From Linnemannia elongata (lineage: Eukaryota; Mortierellomycota; Mortierellomycetes; Mortierellales; Mortierellaceae), in assembly GCA_036320915.1 (NCBI GenBank), contig JAXBDG010000009.1, positions 1,550,001 through 1,614,000 of the forward strand: a stretch of DNA of 64,000 nucleotides. Reading direction: 5' to 3'. Made by a program: the position numbers and the translations under genes. This document shows positions 1 through 12,897 of this stretch, one piece after another. Position 1 is the stretch's first letter. Each line of letters opens with the position of its first letter. The notes under the pieces were generated by a model, which was not told where the DNA came from, did not search any database, and saw nothing but the letters and a program-made list of their open reading frames with translations.

Positions 1-678
1 TATTGACAGACGAGATCAGGATGATGCAGTCATGGGAAGATCGTCCGCTGAGGGGCACTGACAGAATCAAGGGTTTGAAAAGACCCCGATCTGGAATCAA
101 TCGACTTTCTTTGTTACGTCCCAGGATATATCTGTTCATTGTCGACATTACATCGTCGCCGGTCACTTGTTATTGCTCGTTTGTCACCAGTCGGTTCTCT
201 CCCACTTATTGCCACCTTGTACATTACCATTATCTTCCAAGACATAAAGAGTTATTCTTATCCGATCTGCAATTCAGCTGTGAGGATGACTTTTCTCACT
301 AAGCAGCCAACCCTAGGACAGAAAGAGAAGGCGTAGGCATATCTAGATGGCCTTTTGTATGTGTTTGTGTGTGTGTGTGTGTGCGTTCGTGTCCTGCGTT
401 GTATCATATATGAGTGAGTGGTGGATGACAGGCTCTGAGCTTCTTTTCCAATTCCTCTTTCCGGTGATCCTATTGGCGGGACAAGGCGGATGAGAGCAGC
501 AGCGTGCCCTTCTCCCTCGTCTTCATCACTCATTCCCTTCATCGTTCTGTGCCTACTACCCCCCTGCAACTTTCTCCCCCAACTCCTTCTCTCTTTAATC
601 ACCCCAACACTTCTTCTTTTTGCTTCTTCTACCTTCTTCATCCTTTCCTCATTCGCCTCACACCAACAACCTACAACA
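1..678. other. Intergenic / leader region upstream of the Bqt4-like gene
   Basis: No gene is recognised here. A plus-strand open frame at 3-302 resembles no family I know. From about 500 to 678 the plus strand is strongly C/T-rich, as in the leaders of other genes in the window, and is probably the promoter and 5' UTR of the gene starting at 679. Confidence 0.5.
366..383. repeat. (TG)n microsatellite
   Basis: A short dinucleotide TG run, about nine units, in the upstream region of the Bqt4-like gene. It is a simple repeat with no other sign of function. Confidence 0.8.
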
Positions 679-1790
679 ATGTCTGCAACCGTCGCCAAAG
701 CAACTCTCAGCGAGACCAACGTCGAGACCATCACCACCTTCACAACAGTTGAAGAAACTGTCGCCAGCCTCGAAGTCGTCGCCGCCGCTGCCACCGCTAC
801 CCCCGTCGTCCTTGTCGCCGAGCCAACCTTGCACCGCGAACTCCCCATCTTCAGCAACCCTCTCCTGGCCAACGCCACCCAGTCCAACTCTGTCCCCCTC
901 AAGCCCAAAATCGTCCGCATTAAGTCTGCAGGCAACAAGTCCCTTTCCGTCCTTAGGATCAGTGCCCCCAAGGTCGATGGCGAAGTTGTCGTGATGCGTC
1001 GTCTCGACACCGACCTTGTCAACGCCACTTCCATGTACAATGCCGCGTACCCCGCCATCTCGGAAAAGATGGATGCCAAGGAAAGCGCCTTTGTGACCAA
1101 GAAGTATGATGGGTTTGTCGAAAAGTCTGGAGCCTTGGCTGGTGTCTGGTGAGTTACTTCCTTTTTTTGTGGGAAAAGTGTGGAGTGTGGTTGCCCTGTG
1201 TGACAGAGCCATGTGGCCTAACATCAATCCTATGCCTCCACGTTTTATTATTGTGCTTTTTTAGGATCACTATTCCTCAAGGTATGGCTACGTTCCTTGC
1301 CTAGATGTTGTTAGAGCCACTTCAATTGGCAAGGAAGATATTCTGGTCTTGGCTATCCAAAAGTGTGGATAGTTCGTTTACTAACAGTCGTGTTCTCGTT
1401 GCAATTGTCATGTTCATAGCCAAGGCATTGGCCAAGGAATACGGTATTGACCAGTTCATGCGTCCTCTTCTCGACGCTCCTAATCCCAAGAACGCCAACA
1501 ACACTATGACCGAGGGAGAGGAGGTTGTGGAAAAGAGCATCATCACCGAGGTGACGATTGTCCAGACTTCGCAGAAGCGCGAGGCCGATGTTGACATTGA
1601 GGAGCTGCAGGACACGACCGACAAGCTGGATGAGCTCACTGTGGCCGATGTGAAGGTGATGAAGCGCAGGATTGAAGAGCTGGAGGACCAGGCCAACAGA
1701 GAGAGAAAGAAGTTCCGTGGTTTGGCTGTTGTTGCTGCTGGTTTGGCCGCAGCCTCAGTCATCCCTCAGGTTCTTCCTTACTTTTCGTAA
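679..1790 (+). CDS. Bqt4-like inner nuclear membrane protein: APSES/KilA-N domain plus C-terminal membrane anchor
   Basis: The protein is about 285 aa, from exons 679-1148, 1265-1281 (a 17-nt micro-exon) and 1420-1790. Residues about 90-175 form an APSES/KilA-N type fold: VLRISAPKVDGEVVVMRR, then NATSMYNAAYP, then GVWITIPQAKALAKEYGI, which reads across both introns. A Thr/Glu-rich linker and a basic helix (KVMKRRIEELEDQANRERKK) follow. The last 22 residues (GLAVVAAGLAAASVIPQVLPYF) are hydrophobic and look like a tail anchor. In the family, APSES plus a C-terminal membrane segment is the plan of S. pombe Bqt4, which holds telomeres at the inner nuclear membrane; soluble APSES transcription factors lack the anchor. 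The start was chosen at the first ATG after a C/T-rich leader with CAACAATG context. The Bqt4 role is inferred from architecture. An orphan APSES regulator released from a membrane is the alternative. Confidence 0.75.
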
Positions 1791-2644
1791 GGCATATCCG
1801 TTTTTATCGACACACTTCGCGCACAGGAGCGTAGCTGTAGGCCACCTCTGTTCGTCGCTTGACTGTCGACTGGCCATCGGCGTTACCGCCTGATTTCTTG
1901 TGCCAGGCCTATCGTTCTTGTCATGTCTGTTGCCTGACAAAGGGTCTGCCCTGGCGGCACGTTTTCTCTTTTTTTTATTCTCTTTCCCGTTGACCTTCCC
2001 TGCCCTTTTTTTTCCATCTTCCTTTTTATCTCCTTCCCGCGCTCATCTCTGCAGGTGACATGTTGACATTCACCCCCTTGCAGAAGCAGACAGTTGTTGT
2101 CTTATTTGTATCCATACCATGCCCTTGCCGTTGTTGTTTTTCTTTTCTTCCCTTGCCCTGTTTCTCTTTTTTACCCTCATTTTTATGCTCGCCCTCAATC
2201 TCCCTTGAATAATTAGTCGGATTTTCTATCTGGCCCATCCCGACAACAGCTAGGTAAATGTTCCTTTCCTTGTCCACATTTCTCATCTTTCTTTTTCATG
2301 AACCAGCCTTATCCCCTCCACATGTTGTATCCATAGAACTCTCTTAACCTAATAAACGAAAAACATAACCGCACAAAGAGGTAGTCGCGATGATGGGACT
2401 GTTGAATGGGTAGAATGACACCGGAAGTGATGCGCCGTTGGCCGTTGCGCTTCTCCAGCTATTCGAGCGTAATAATAATTGATGATAGATGATTTGGTCT
2501 CACGACAAAAATAGGTGCCTGAGCCATTTACCTTTCCTTTCCTTGGCTTTTTTTTTCTTCCCTTTTCTCTTTCTTGTGTTCCCCTTCGCTGTTTCTTTTT
2601 CCCTCTTATTCCATACACTCTTATTTCTGTCATACCCTGTCCTC
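1791..2644. other. Intergenic: 3' UTR of the Bqt4-like gene and chitinase promoter
   Basis: No gene is seen. The open frames on the minus strand (2026-2286, 2349-2633) are low-complexity, Lys/Gly-rich readings of C/T-rich plus-strand sequence. The right part is pyrimidine-rich and probably belongs to the chitinase promoter. Confidence 0.5.
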
Positions 2645-2710
2645 ATGTCACCGCCTCGCTCATTCCTGTTTCTCTCCGTGACAGTCCTGTCATTTTTTGC
2701 ACTCCTCTTT

Positions 2711-2717
2711 TATAAAA
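2711..2717 (+). promoter_or_regulatory. TATA box of the chitinase gene
   Basis: TATAAAA lies 69 bp upstream of the preferred chitinase ATG (2780) but downstream of an in-frame ATG at 2645. This spacing favours the inner start for transcripts from this promoter. Confidence 0.6.
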
Positions 2718-2779
2718 GGGCCACCCTTTCTCATGAACAAGCAACCAACAACATCAACCTCCCTTCCCAAAACACAGAC

Positions 2780-4319
<1,540 letters not shown>

Positions 4320-5215
4320 CATCCTTGGGTTAATTTGTTGTTGTAACGCGGTTTGAATCAAATAAATAACATTTTCTACTTTCTTGGCGATTGATGACGG
4401 TTGCGCCACTAATTGTTTCTTTCCGAGCGGTTTCCCGAGGGGGGATTCTATTGACCAACTCGAAATTCAGAGTTCAAAGAATGGATGAAAAGCATCTGAG
4501 ATCTCGCCATCAACGTATTCAACGCCTTCGGCTACTTTAGCAGGATCTAGATTTCAGGGCTTGTTCAGATCCACTCATCAACCACTTGCCCTGAAGACCC
4601 ACCGAGTCGCCAGCAAAGGTCCATAGGCATAATATGCAAACTGAACGCGTCATCACGTGCCCACCGACCGCTTTTCTTCAATTGACGAACAGCTTTCGTT
4701 GCGTTGAGGGTGTGAGAAGCAGGCTTGCGACGATCAGCCAATACCAAATACTTGACTATGCAGTTACAAACAGCTCCTCATTCTTGGGAGGCTAGGTAGA
4801 CTCCACTTTTCGTTGAACAAAACACGCGACTCCATCTGCATATTTTTCAAGCGAGAAGGGCCAGACTTGCTATTGCCCGACAATAGGAACAATTGACTCT
4901 ATGCGCGCCAATTAAACCTTCGTTTTCATTGTTCTTGTGCCACTGCTACAGTTGTCAACTCAGACAAAGGTACCGTGTCAAAAGTACACTTCATTTGTCA
5001 GCTTTCTCGATCAATCGGACTCTCTTTCTTCTCAAGTCCCGGGTCAAACGACATTGACGTTGTCCCAGGGTAACCGTCTGATTTTGTTTAGTGGCGTCTG
5101 ATGTCCAATAAATAGCCGAGCAATTGATTTTTTTCCGAGCTTCTCTTTGACCTCACACATCTCTCTTTTCCTTCCTAGTTTTTGTCTCTCCATTCACCAC
5201 ACTCAACAAAACGTT
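4320..5215. other. Intergenic region between chitinase and HD-domain gene
   Basis: No gene or RNA is recognised. The left end holds the chitinase 3' UTR (AATAAA at 4361-4366). The right end, from about 5130, is C/T-rich and leads into the ATG at 5216. Confidence 0.5.
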
Positions 5216-6301
5216 ATGTCGCTCACAGCTACTTTCCGCAAGGAGGCCGAGGACCTTGTCAAGGAGCAGATGGCCGCTTATGATCCTTCTCATGACTGGC
5301 TCCATGTCGATCGTGTCCGCAGACAAGGTAACACTTGGGGACAGTGGAGTCTGTGCGGCAACATACAAAAAACGCATTTTTACGCGGAGAAAATTAGCAA
5401 ACAGTAATAGCTGATCTGATCTGATCAATTATCCTCACTGTCTCACTATATCTCACCTTTTTACTATATCTCATCTTTTCACCTTGTATCATGTCAGCAT
5501 TGAAGATCGCAAAGGAAGAGAGCACCAATGGCAAGTCAATCGATATTGAGCTCGTAGAACTTGCAGCCCTGTTCCATGACATTGGCGATGCCAAATTCCA
5601 CAAGGAGGGACAACCCACCGGTCGCGAGATCGTGATGACGTTCTTGGCCAAGCATGATTACGCAAAGGCAGATATTGTTGCCAAGATTGTCGAGAATGTT
5701 TCCTTCCGCAAAGAGTTGGCTGGGATCAAGAACGAGTGGGCCGAGTCCTGCATTGAGCTTCACATGTACGTTGTTTTTTTTTTTTTTTTTCGGCTGTTGG
5801 TTGTTGATGAATTGGTGGTGGTGATAAGTGGGTGCTTATGCTGACGTCGTTCATCCTTTCATCTTGGTTGTGCGTTTAGTGTCCAGGACGCCGACAAGTT
5901 GGACGCCATTGGTGCCTTTGGTAAGCATATGGATGTACCTTTTGGAATCTACTGAACCGTCGTGCTTCTTCTTGTCACTTTCCAGTCCTTTTCCACTCAT
6001 CCATGAATTGCTATCCGCAACGTGTTGAATAGGCATCATGAGATGCGCGGCATACAGTGGATACAAGAACCGACCCCTGTATGATCCTGCCGAGAAGGCA
6101 CAGTTGAACATGACGTATGAACAGTATCAGGCACAGACAAAGGCCAACACTGGCTGTGCTATCAGCCATTTCCATGAGAAATTGTTCCGACTCAAGGATA
6201 TGATGAAGACCCCTTCTGCGATTAGGATGGCTCAGAAACGTCATGATGTTATGGTTGCTTTTGTTGAGCAGATTGAAGAAGAGTACTCCATGGACGAATA
6301 A
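5216..6301 (+). CDS. HD-domain phosphohydrolase (YedJ-like)
   Basis: Exons 5216-5327, 5498-5765, 5880-5920 and 6033-6301 give 229 aa. The metal-binding HD signature is intact: an early His in DPSHDWLHVDRV, the HD pair in ALFHDIGDAKF, and the distal Asp in IVQDADKLDAIGAFG, which reads across introns 2 and 3. Length and motif order match bacterial YedJ and the fungal HD hydrolases related to it. The family acts on phosphate esters, but the physiological substrate is not known to me, so none is assigned. Stop codon and polyadenylation signal overlap (AATAAA at 6297-6302). The gene converges on the methyltransferase gene, with only 120 bp between the stop codons. Confidence 0.85.
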
Positions 6302-6421
6302 ATAATATCTTGTTTTTTTTTGTATTATGCAAAAAGGGGTGTTCAGGTATGGTACAATGAGTAATGCATGTCTATGATGGATGAGTATTGCTTTTTGGTA
6401 TGCTGGCCGGGTTTTTGATAT

Positions 6422-7470
6422 TTACTCCAGGGAAAGGATGTATCCATGGACGGTGCCACGAACCTCCTCACTACCAGGATCCTCAAGGAACATGGGCGTC
6501 ATCTTGTGCTCGACAACCTTCTCGACCTTGAACCCAAATCCGCCAAGATCCCTCTCATCATCCGAAGACTCGTCTCCCTCTGGAGGATCAACCACTGGGG
6601 CAGCGGCGATCTCAAAAAACTTGTTGTCTGCATCAGCTAACCATGGGCGATGATGCGTGAAGAAGACAAAGACGCGACCAGTACCGGGCTTCAATGTCTC
6701 TTTGCAGGTCTTGAGCATCGATCGGTGTTGAGAGTGGTTGAAGAGGAGATCAGAGAGGATGATGGTATCGAACAGTTCCTTGCGTGCTGTTCCTGATGGT
6801 GTTGAGTTGGTGGTATCTGCGTTGGTGGTAGGGTTCAGGTGAGCGAGAAGGGGGCGGGTGTTGCTTCCCCAGAGATATCCTTGAACGATGACCTTGCCCT
6901 CCTTTGTGAGCTCGGGGACAATGTGATCTGCGTTGTATTGGATGTTGGCGATCAGGTCGTTGTCGGGGTAGTCCGTGATCACAACCTATATAGTCCAATT
7001 AACGTACGCGTTTTGTATAGAATGAAAGTTGTAGATAAGCAATTGGTTAGTTTCATTTATCAGATGGGATAGCATTCATTGCTGACATGTGCAAAGCACC
7101 ATAATTCGCTCAACAGTGGCGGCACTAAACGAAACCTATATTTTTCAATTGGCTGTACCTTGGTGGCACCATTGACGGCAGCAACGAAACTGGGGAGAGC
7201 GGCGCCAGCACCAATCTCAAGGACGCTCTTGCCAACAGTGTACTGGGGGTGGTCGTCCATCCAGTCGGCAAAGACCTTGGCGGCATTCCAGAGGTGATGG
7301 GCCCAGAGAGGGTGGGATCCGACAAGACGCAACTTCATCTCCTGGGGCTCTTTGTCCTTTGCTGCACGAGTGAAGATTTCAAAGGTTGGCTCGGGGGGTG
7401 GGGGGTTGAACTCTGCGGGTTCGGAGAACATGCCGCCCATCTCACCCTCTGATGAATCTGAATCGGACAT
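6422..7470 (-). CDS. EFM7: EFM7/NNT1-like protein methyltransferase (eEF1A N-terminal/lysine methyltransferase)
   Basis: Two exons, 7470-7159 and 6985-6422 (minus strand, phase 0), give 291 aa. It is a class I SAM-dependent methyltransferase: motif I is VLEIGAGAALPSF, then KVVITDYPDNDLI across the intron, then FDTIILSDLLFNHSQH and the motif VFVFFTHHRPW. The N-terminal SHPLWAHHLWNAAKVFADWM is typical of the METTL21/EFM seven-beta-strand group. Yeast Efm7 methylates the N-terminal Gly and Lys3 of eEF1A; the older name NNT1 reflects a supposed nicotinamide methyltransferase role. The gene converges on the HD hydrolase and diverges from the ornithine carrier. EFM7 is preferred over other METTL21-type enzymes on overall pattern only. 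Confidence 0.8.
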
Positions 7471-8187
7471 TGTTGGTGGTTGGTTTGTTGGTTGTAGTTG
7501 AAAGAGTGAGAGTCGAGACTCTTTGTCGTGTGTTCTTTGTGTGAAAAAATAAAGAGCGTTGTGAGATATTGTGCATTGGTGCCTTGTTGTTGTTTATGCT
7601 TTGAACCGTGCCAAAAGTGACTGCCTTTTACCAATTATCGAATCAGATTTTTTTTTTTTTTTTCATCCTCCCCGGGTCCAAAGGTCCGCTCGCAGTCAAT
7701 TCGAGGAATCGAAGGATGGCTGCTGAGTGGTCTGCTACAGTCCGTTACTGCTGCGACATAATTTTTCTCTTCTTTATGTCTTTCTCTCGTTTTTTCTTTT
7801 CTCTTTCTTCTTCACTTTCCTTCTCGTCATCGCACTCCCCATCACCCTACTGACTCCCCTCTCCCTTCCCTTCCCTTCCTTTCCTGAAAACCCCCTTCCT
7901 CTTTCACACACCTAGTTTGACTATCATGTGGTCAGAAGGCTGAAGAACCAGTTTCCTTCTGTTGTTTGCGTCTTTTTCTCTTTTTCCTCATCCTAATTGC
8001 CTCACACCCCTCACCCTCGGCACACCTTGGCAAGCCTGAAAGCACGCCACTTTGCCTTTCACTTCTTTTTATTGTATATTTATTTCTGGACTTAAGTGCC
8101 TTTCTCTCATTTTTTTTCTTCACAAGCACTTTTTGCTCTTTGTTCCACACTCATTCTCCTCCACTACCTCATTCATAAAAAGAAACA
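7471..8187. other. Divergent intergenic region (EFM7 / ORT1) with long C/T-rich leader
   Basis: This is the shared upstream region of two divergent genes. From about 7740 to 8187 the plus strand is almost continuous pyrimidine, the probable leader of the carrier gene. Open frames within it are low-complexity (Phe/Ser/Leu runs) and are not taken as genes. A T-run lies at about 7649-7663. Confidence 0.55.
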
Positions 8188-9710
8188 ATGGCTCAGTCGT
8201 ACAGTCCATTCCCCGAGGGCAAGTTGTCTGATCTTGCAACCACTGCCCAGGAATCCAAGGTCGTGATTTCGGAAAAGAGCGAGCAGTCGCTCAAAGACCT
8301 CGCCTTTGGTTCGGTAAGGCCTCCCCTCTTAGACAACGACACGGAGAGTAACAGGCTGTTGCCTGTCAATCATTGAATTTCGCCCATTGCAGTGTTTATG
8401 ACTCTAACTGTATATCTCCGCCATCCTTTCAATTGGCTTACTAAATTAGATCGCGGGTGTGGCGGGCAAGTTTGTCGAGTTCCCATTTGACACCGTTAAG
8501 GTCCGTCTCCAGACGCAGCCTTTGGACCGCCCTATCTTCAAGGGTCCCTTCGATTGCTTCCGCCAAACAATCAGAAACGAGGGCTTCCTCGGCCTCTACA
8601 ATGTAAGAAACATGAACCCTCATTTTGTTTTTCTGCTTACTCACTCCAATGCGATCAGACCATCTATGCATATTCAAATACACGTCCCTAGCCAGTCAGT
8701 CATCTTATGTGTCAATGCGCAATGCTCAGCCCGAAATTAAAATAACTCATCGAGATTATCTCGTTTTACCTTCATCCATCATATAGGGCCTATCATCTCC
8801 TCTTGTTGGCGCTATGCTCGAGAATGCCGTGCTCTTTGTCGGATACAGACGTGCTCAGGACATGTTGAGGGAATTCATTGCCATCCCCGATGCACACCAT
8901 GCTACCCCAGGTGCTGAACCCGCACCTCTCAGCATCCCTATGCTCTGTCTCTCTGGAGGTATCTCGGGTGTGTTTGCATCGATGGTCTTGACCCCTGTGG
9001 AGTTGGTCAAGTGCAAGTTGCAGGTACAGCAGATTGGACATTTGTATACCAAGGACATCAAGACCGGACCTACTCCCAAGGCTCTTCACAGTGGTCCTCT
9101 CAGTGTGATCAAGCACATTTATACCCAGAATGGTCTCCGGGGGTTCTACCTCGGCCACTTTCCTACTTTTCTCCGCGAGACTGGCGGTGGCGCTGCATGG
9201 TTTGGATCCTACGAGGCTGTCTGTCGCATGCTAGTCGCTCGTGCCCAGGCAGTCGCGCCTGCCGGTAAAACGGTCACACAATCCGATCTGGCGGCTCCTC
9301 AGCTGATGCTGGCTGGAGCGATTGCGGGAATGGCCTACAACTTTATCCTCTTTCCCGCGGACTGTATCAAGAGTCATATGCAGACACAGGATGTCCTCCG
9401 CAGTCAACGCGGCGGTGCCCCAGCGCCCTCGCTTGGTTTCCTGGCAACAGGCAAAGAGATCTTCCGTTCCGAAGGTATCCGAGGACTGTACCGCGGATGC
9501 GGCATCACCGTAGCTCGGTCTGCCCCCTCTAGTGCCATTATCTTTATGACCTATGTAAGTGGTGGACTCTTTAGGCCCTTTTTTTGTTTGTTTTGGTGGG
9601 CACTATGACGAAAGAACCTCGCTTGTAATGACACATGAACTAATCGATGAATGCTTTGCTGTTATCTTTTTGTCAACTTTTAGGAAATGCTCTCGCGTCG
9701 TTTCGCATAA
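8188..9710 (+). CDS. ORT1: Mitochondrial ornithine carrier
   Basis: Exons 8188-8313, 8450-8602, 8787-9554 and 9684-9710, all phase 0, give 357 aa; the last exon codes only EMLSRRFA and the stop. The protein has three mitochondrial-carrier repeats with signatures [18 protein letters not shown] and PADCIKSHM. The segment [16 protein letters not shown], then [20 protein letters not shown] and [16 protein letters not shown], is the ORT1/ARG11 pattern. These carriers exchange ornithine across the inner mitochondrial membrane and link mitochondrial ornithine synthesis to cytosolic arginine synthesis. About 40 polar residues precede the first helix. Substrate is assigned from family resemblance; another basic amino acid or a carnitine-type substrate is less likely. 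Confidence 0.88.
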
Positions 9711-9960
9711 TCATTCATTCACGCATTTCATCTTTTCAAAATAAAAATTGCATCTCATACCATCTTATCATCATCATCATAACCCCAGACTCTCGCGCCA
9801 TTGTGTCCAATTAATCTTGTCCTTACGTCTACGTTATCCTGTCGCGTTGTAAATGGCATTGGATCTATCCCTCTTCCCTTGTTTTGTTGCTCTTTCTGTA
9901 GAATATCGGTCCCCCCTGTAGGCAAGTTAAGAGGGCCGTTTTTGATGCGATTTATTCATG

Positions 9961-10723
9961 CTATGACTTTGACTCCAAGGCACTCTGCCACTCTTTCACC
10001 TTCTTCAAAATACTCTTCTCTTTCCTCTTCATCTATGCAATCATCATAAAAGAGGAGGTTGCTACGTTAGTTTTCATCGCCTTACTCTTCGCGTTAATCG
10101 AGGATAGGAGAAGAACTGTCAAAGGTGAGTTACCAGAGCATAGTCTTTATCGTTTTGGTGGTCGTATCCGAGCAAATGACAGATTCCGTGGGCGTAGAGA
10201 ACGGGGAGACGATCTTCAATGGCGACATTGTGGTCCTGGCACCATTTCTCGACGTATTTCATCGAGATGAATAAATCTCCTAGGTTCTTATCGTCGTCGG
10301 AACGTGGTTCTGGAAGCTTTCCCGGTTTTATTGCCTATGCAACGTCGTGTTTGAGTGCCGAAGGAAAAAAGTACAAGTACAATGTGTCAGTAATGAATTT
10401 TGAAAGTGTTGCTGGTTGTGCAAGATAAGCCTTGCCAAAAGAATTGCCAAATGAACTAATAAAAAAAAAAAAAAAAAAAAAAAAGGTGCTTCAACGCGGA
10501 AGGTGAAAGGACTCACCTCGGCGAAACGGAAGGAAAGGATGTCGGTAGATTTGTTCTTGCCACGGTACTGGTTGTTGAGTCTTTTGACGGTACGATCCCC
10601 CGAAAGTGAGACACCGACATCCCACCCCTTATACCCTGCTGCTGTCAACATCATCTCCAGTTGTGCCTTGACCTCTGGTCGACAGATCTTGTGAACTTTT
10701 TGTACATTCTTCAGAAGAATCAT
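9961..10723 (-). CDS. YBEY: YbeY-family endoribonuclease / rRNA maturation factor, probably mitochondrial
   Basis: Exons on the minus strand are 10723-10517, 10334-10134 and 10032-9961, all phase 0, giving 159 aa. Exon 1 has the YbeY segment NNQYRGKNKSTDILSFRF. Exon 2 has the zinc triad H-x3-H-x5-H in YAHGICHLLGYDHQNDKDY. Exon 3 gives a basic helix (MKRKEKSILKKVKEW) that closes the protein. Bacterial YbeY processes 16S rRNA 3' ends and human YBEY acts in mitochondrial small-subunit assembly; budding yeast lacks it as far as I recall. The N-terminus (MILLKNVQKVHKICRPE) is basic with few acidic residues, which fits a weak targeting peptide. Intron 1 contains a 24-nt homopolymer. The gene converges on the ornithine carrier. 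Confidence 0.88.
10461..10484. repeat. Homopolymer A24 (plus strand) in YBEY intron 1
   Basis: A run of 24 A on the plus strand, T on the coding strand, lies just downstream of the YBEY intron 1 donor. Confidence 0.9.
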
Positions 10724-11153
10724 TGTGGAGAAGTGATGTGAATGGTTGAGGAGGAGTGAATGTTCGGACGAATAGATGTACGGAGGAGAAAAAAAAAATA
10801 AGGAAATAATGAGCGGGGGTTCGGTTGCCTTTTTATTTTTTTATTTCGCAAAGTTTCGCTGATTTGGTCCGTGCATTTTTTTTTTTTTTTGCTAACCATG
10901 GACTGGTATTACGGCCTAAAGTCAAGGACACGCGCGATCTTCTTGGTCTCTGTCGAATGCATGTCGTACGCTTCTGTATCGTGGAGAAGTATTAGTTCGC
11001 AGGGAAACGGACGAGTAAGAAGAGCGAAGGGGTTGTGGATCAGTGAGTGGAGTAGGAAAAGTACGGCAATCGCAAAATGATGTCGTGAATTATTTTCGCT
11101 GCAGTCAACACCTGGTATCGTAGTTCATTTGTCCAGGCTGGTGGCCATCAAGT
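10724..11153. other. Upstream region of YBEY and 3' flank of CDK7
   Basis: No gene is seen. It holds the YBEY promoter (minus strand) and the CDK7 3' UTR. A plus-strand open frame at 10871-11080 has no family resemblance. A T-run lies at about 10877-10890. Confidence 0.5.
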
Positions 11154-12897
11154 TCACGCACCAAAGGCCTCGGCTTTCCGCTTCTGCTTGGCATCCTCAG
11201 GCGTTTCACGGATGTGTTTTGGCAAGTTCTCCAGAGGCGTTGGTCTCGGCTTGTTGAAAAAGTAAGGATGCAACAATGCCTATGGACGGGAGCGAGAAAA
11301 ATTGAGCAATTAAAATACAGAGAATTTCTTTCAGTTACATAAAGTCAAGCATCGACTAACACTTACTTCGCGTGCAGAGATTCTTCGGTTGGGGTCGTAG
11401 ATCAACATGCTCTCCAAGAGTTCCAGAGTGTCGGCTCCAGCAGCGGTGAACAATAACTTCAGTGGCGTCTTTGGATACTGCTTGAATTGCATGTAGTTTG
11501 GAAGCGATTGCACACCCTATAATGATACATAGTCAACACAAACGGGTCAGCATCAAAAGTTCTCAAGAGCCTTTCTCTGTTTTAAGAGAAAACAAATAAT
11601 TGCACGGCTTGTCCTAATTCATGTCATCCTTAAGTATGACTTAAAGGTTATAGCCTACCGGCCAATCGCTCTCCGTGGGTGTTCCAAGAGCTCTGAACAT
11701 TGTGTCCAGCTGATCCATGTCCGCGTTTCCAGGGAGATAGGGGTTTCGAAGCAACAGCTCTGCAAAGATGCATCCAACCGCCCAAATGTCAATACCGTAT
11801 CCGTATTCCTTGGCACCAAACAACAGCTCAGGAGCACGATACCACCTATTATGCAGGAAGACTGGTATCAGAGCCATTTCATCAAATCATTCAAGCTCTT
11901 TCCTTTGTAGCAAAAAACTGTCTACGAGCGCCAATTTCATCGCCTGACAACACAACAATCCTGTACCTGGTGACGACCTGTGCTGTCAACTGACGGCCGC
12001 GATCACCAAAGTCTCGCGCCAAACCGAAATCGGCAATCTTGAGCTGTCCATCCCGTCCCAACAACAAGTTGTTTGGCTTCATATCCTATTTAGTATCAAA
12101 AATTCAAAAAGAGCATATGTCAGTCAATGTCGTCTCTTTAGGTCCAAGTCAAAAAGAGGATGATAGGCCTGTAGGTACTAATGTCTTACTCTATGAAGAA
12201 TCCAGTTACGGTGGCAATGATCCAGTCCACGCAGAGTCATCAACATCCAGTGCTTGACATCTCCAGGCATAAATAGGATGCTCTTGTCCTTGATGATCAT
12301 CTCCAAGTCGGACTCCAGGTACTCCAGCACCAGATTCAGGTTTGTCTTGTGAAAGTAAACCTCCATCAGCTAATTCCCGTCCAAAAATGAGGCAAGTGTT
12401 CGTTAGTGAAAGGTCTCGCGTGCAGATCCACACGCATAAAATACACTATCTGAATATATACCGTTTCTCGAGCTAATACTCACCTCGATCAGGTTAGGAT
12501 GTCGAAGCTCTTGGAGAGTCTTGACTTCACGGATGGCACTCATATCCAGTCCATCCTTGAACTGTCCAATCTTGATCTTTTTGATGGCCACAATTTTCTT
12601 AGTTGAGAGTTGCGTTCCTAGAAGACGAATAAAGATCCACAATCAAAGAAAGGTTTAATTTTCCTCGCTCTTTGTTTACAGCAATGTTCTTGACCAGGAC
12701 ATTCACTTCGACAAGTAATGCATGCACCATGAACCAAAATCGCAGAGGTGATTGGCTGTCATGAAGAATGTCGTAGTCGTACCAAGGTAAACGACGGCGT
12801 AGGCTCCCTCTCCGACCTTCCTGTCCTTTTTGTAATCCCTGTAAAGGTCTGTGTTATGCTGTTCTGCATGGGTGCGAAGCGATGTCATTGTTGTCAT
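11154..12897 (-). CDS. CDK7: Cyclin-dependent kinase 7 / Kin28 (TFIIH CTD kinase, CDK-activating kinase)
   Basis: Seven exons on the minus strand (12897-12783, 12617-12484, 12369-12190, 12085-11967, 11845-11659, 11516-11367, 11279-11154) give 336 aa. Kinase motifs are complete: P-loop [15 protein letters not shown] lysine in [14 protein letters not shown], the [11 protein letters not shown] helix of the Kin28/CDK7 group, [24 protein letters not shown]-loop [20 protein letters not shown], and GALGTP-like [13 protein letters not shown]. In TFIIH this kinase phosphorylates Ser5/7 of the RNA polymerase II CTD with cyclin H and MAT1; in many lineages it also activates cell-cycle CDKs. The P-loop has Ala where Thr is usual. 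An in-frame ATG at 12888 could also be used. The gene is head-to-head with ZNF277 across 334 bp. Confidence 0.93.

Noticed and set aside
258..1227. Long minus-strand open frames antisense to the Bqt4-like gene (280 and 189 aa)
   Set aside because: They mirror the codon bias of the plus-strand gene and resemble no protein; typical shadow frames.
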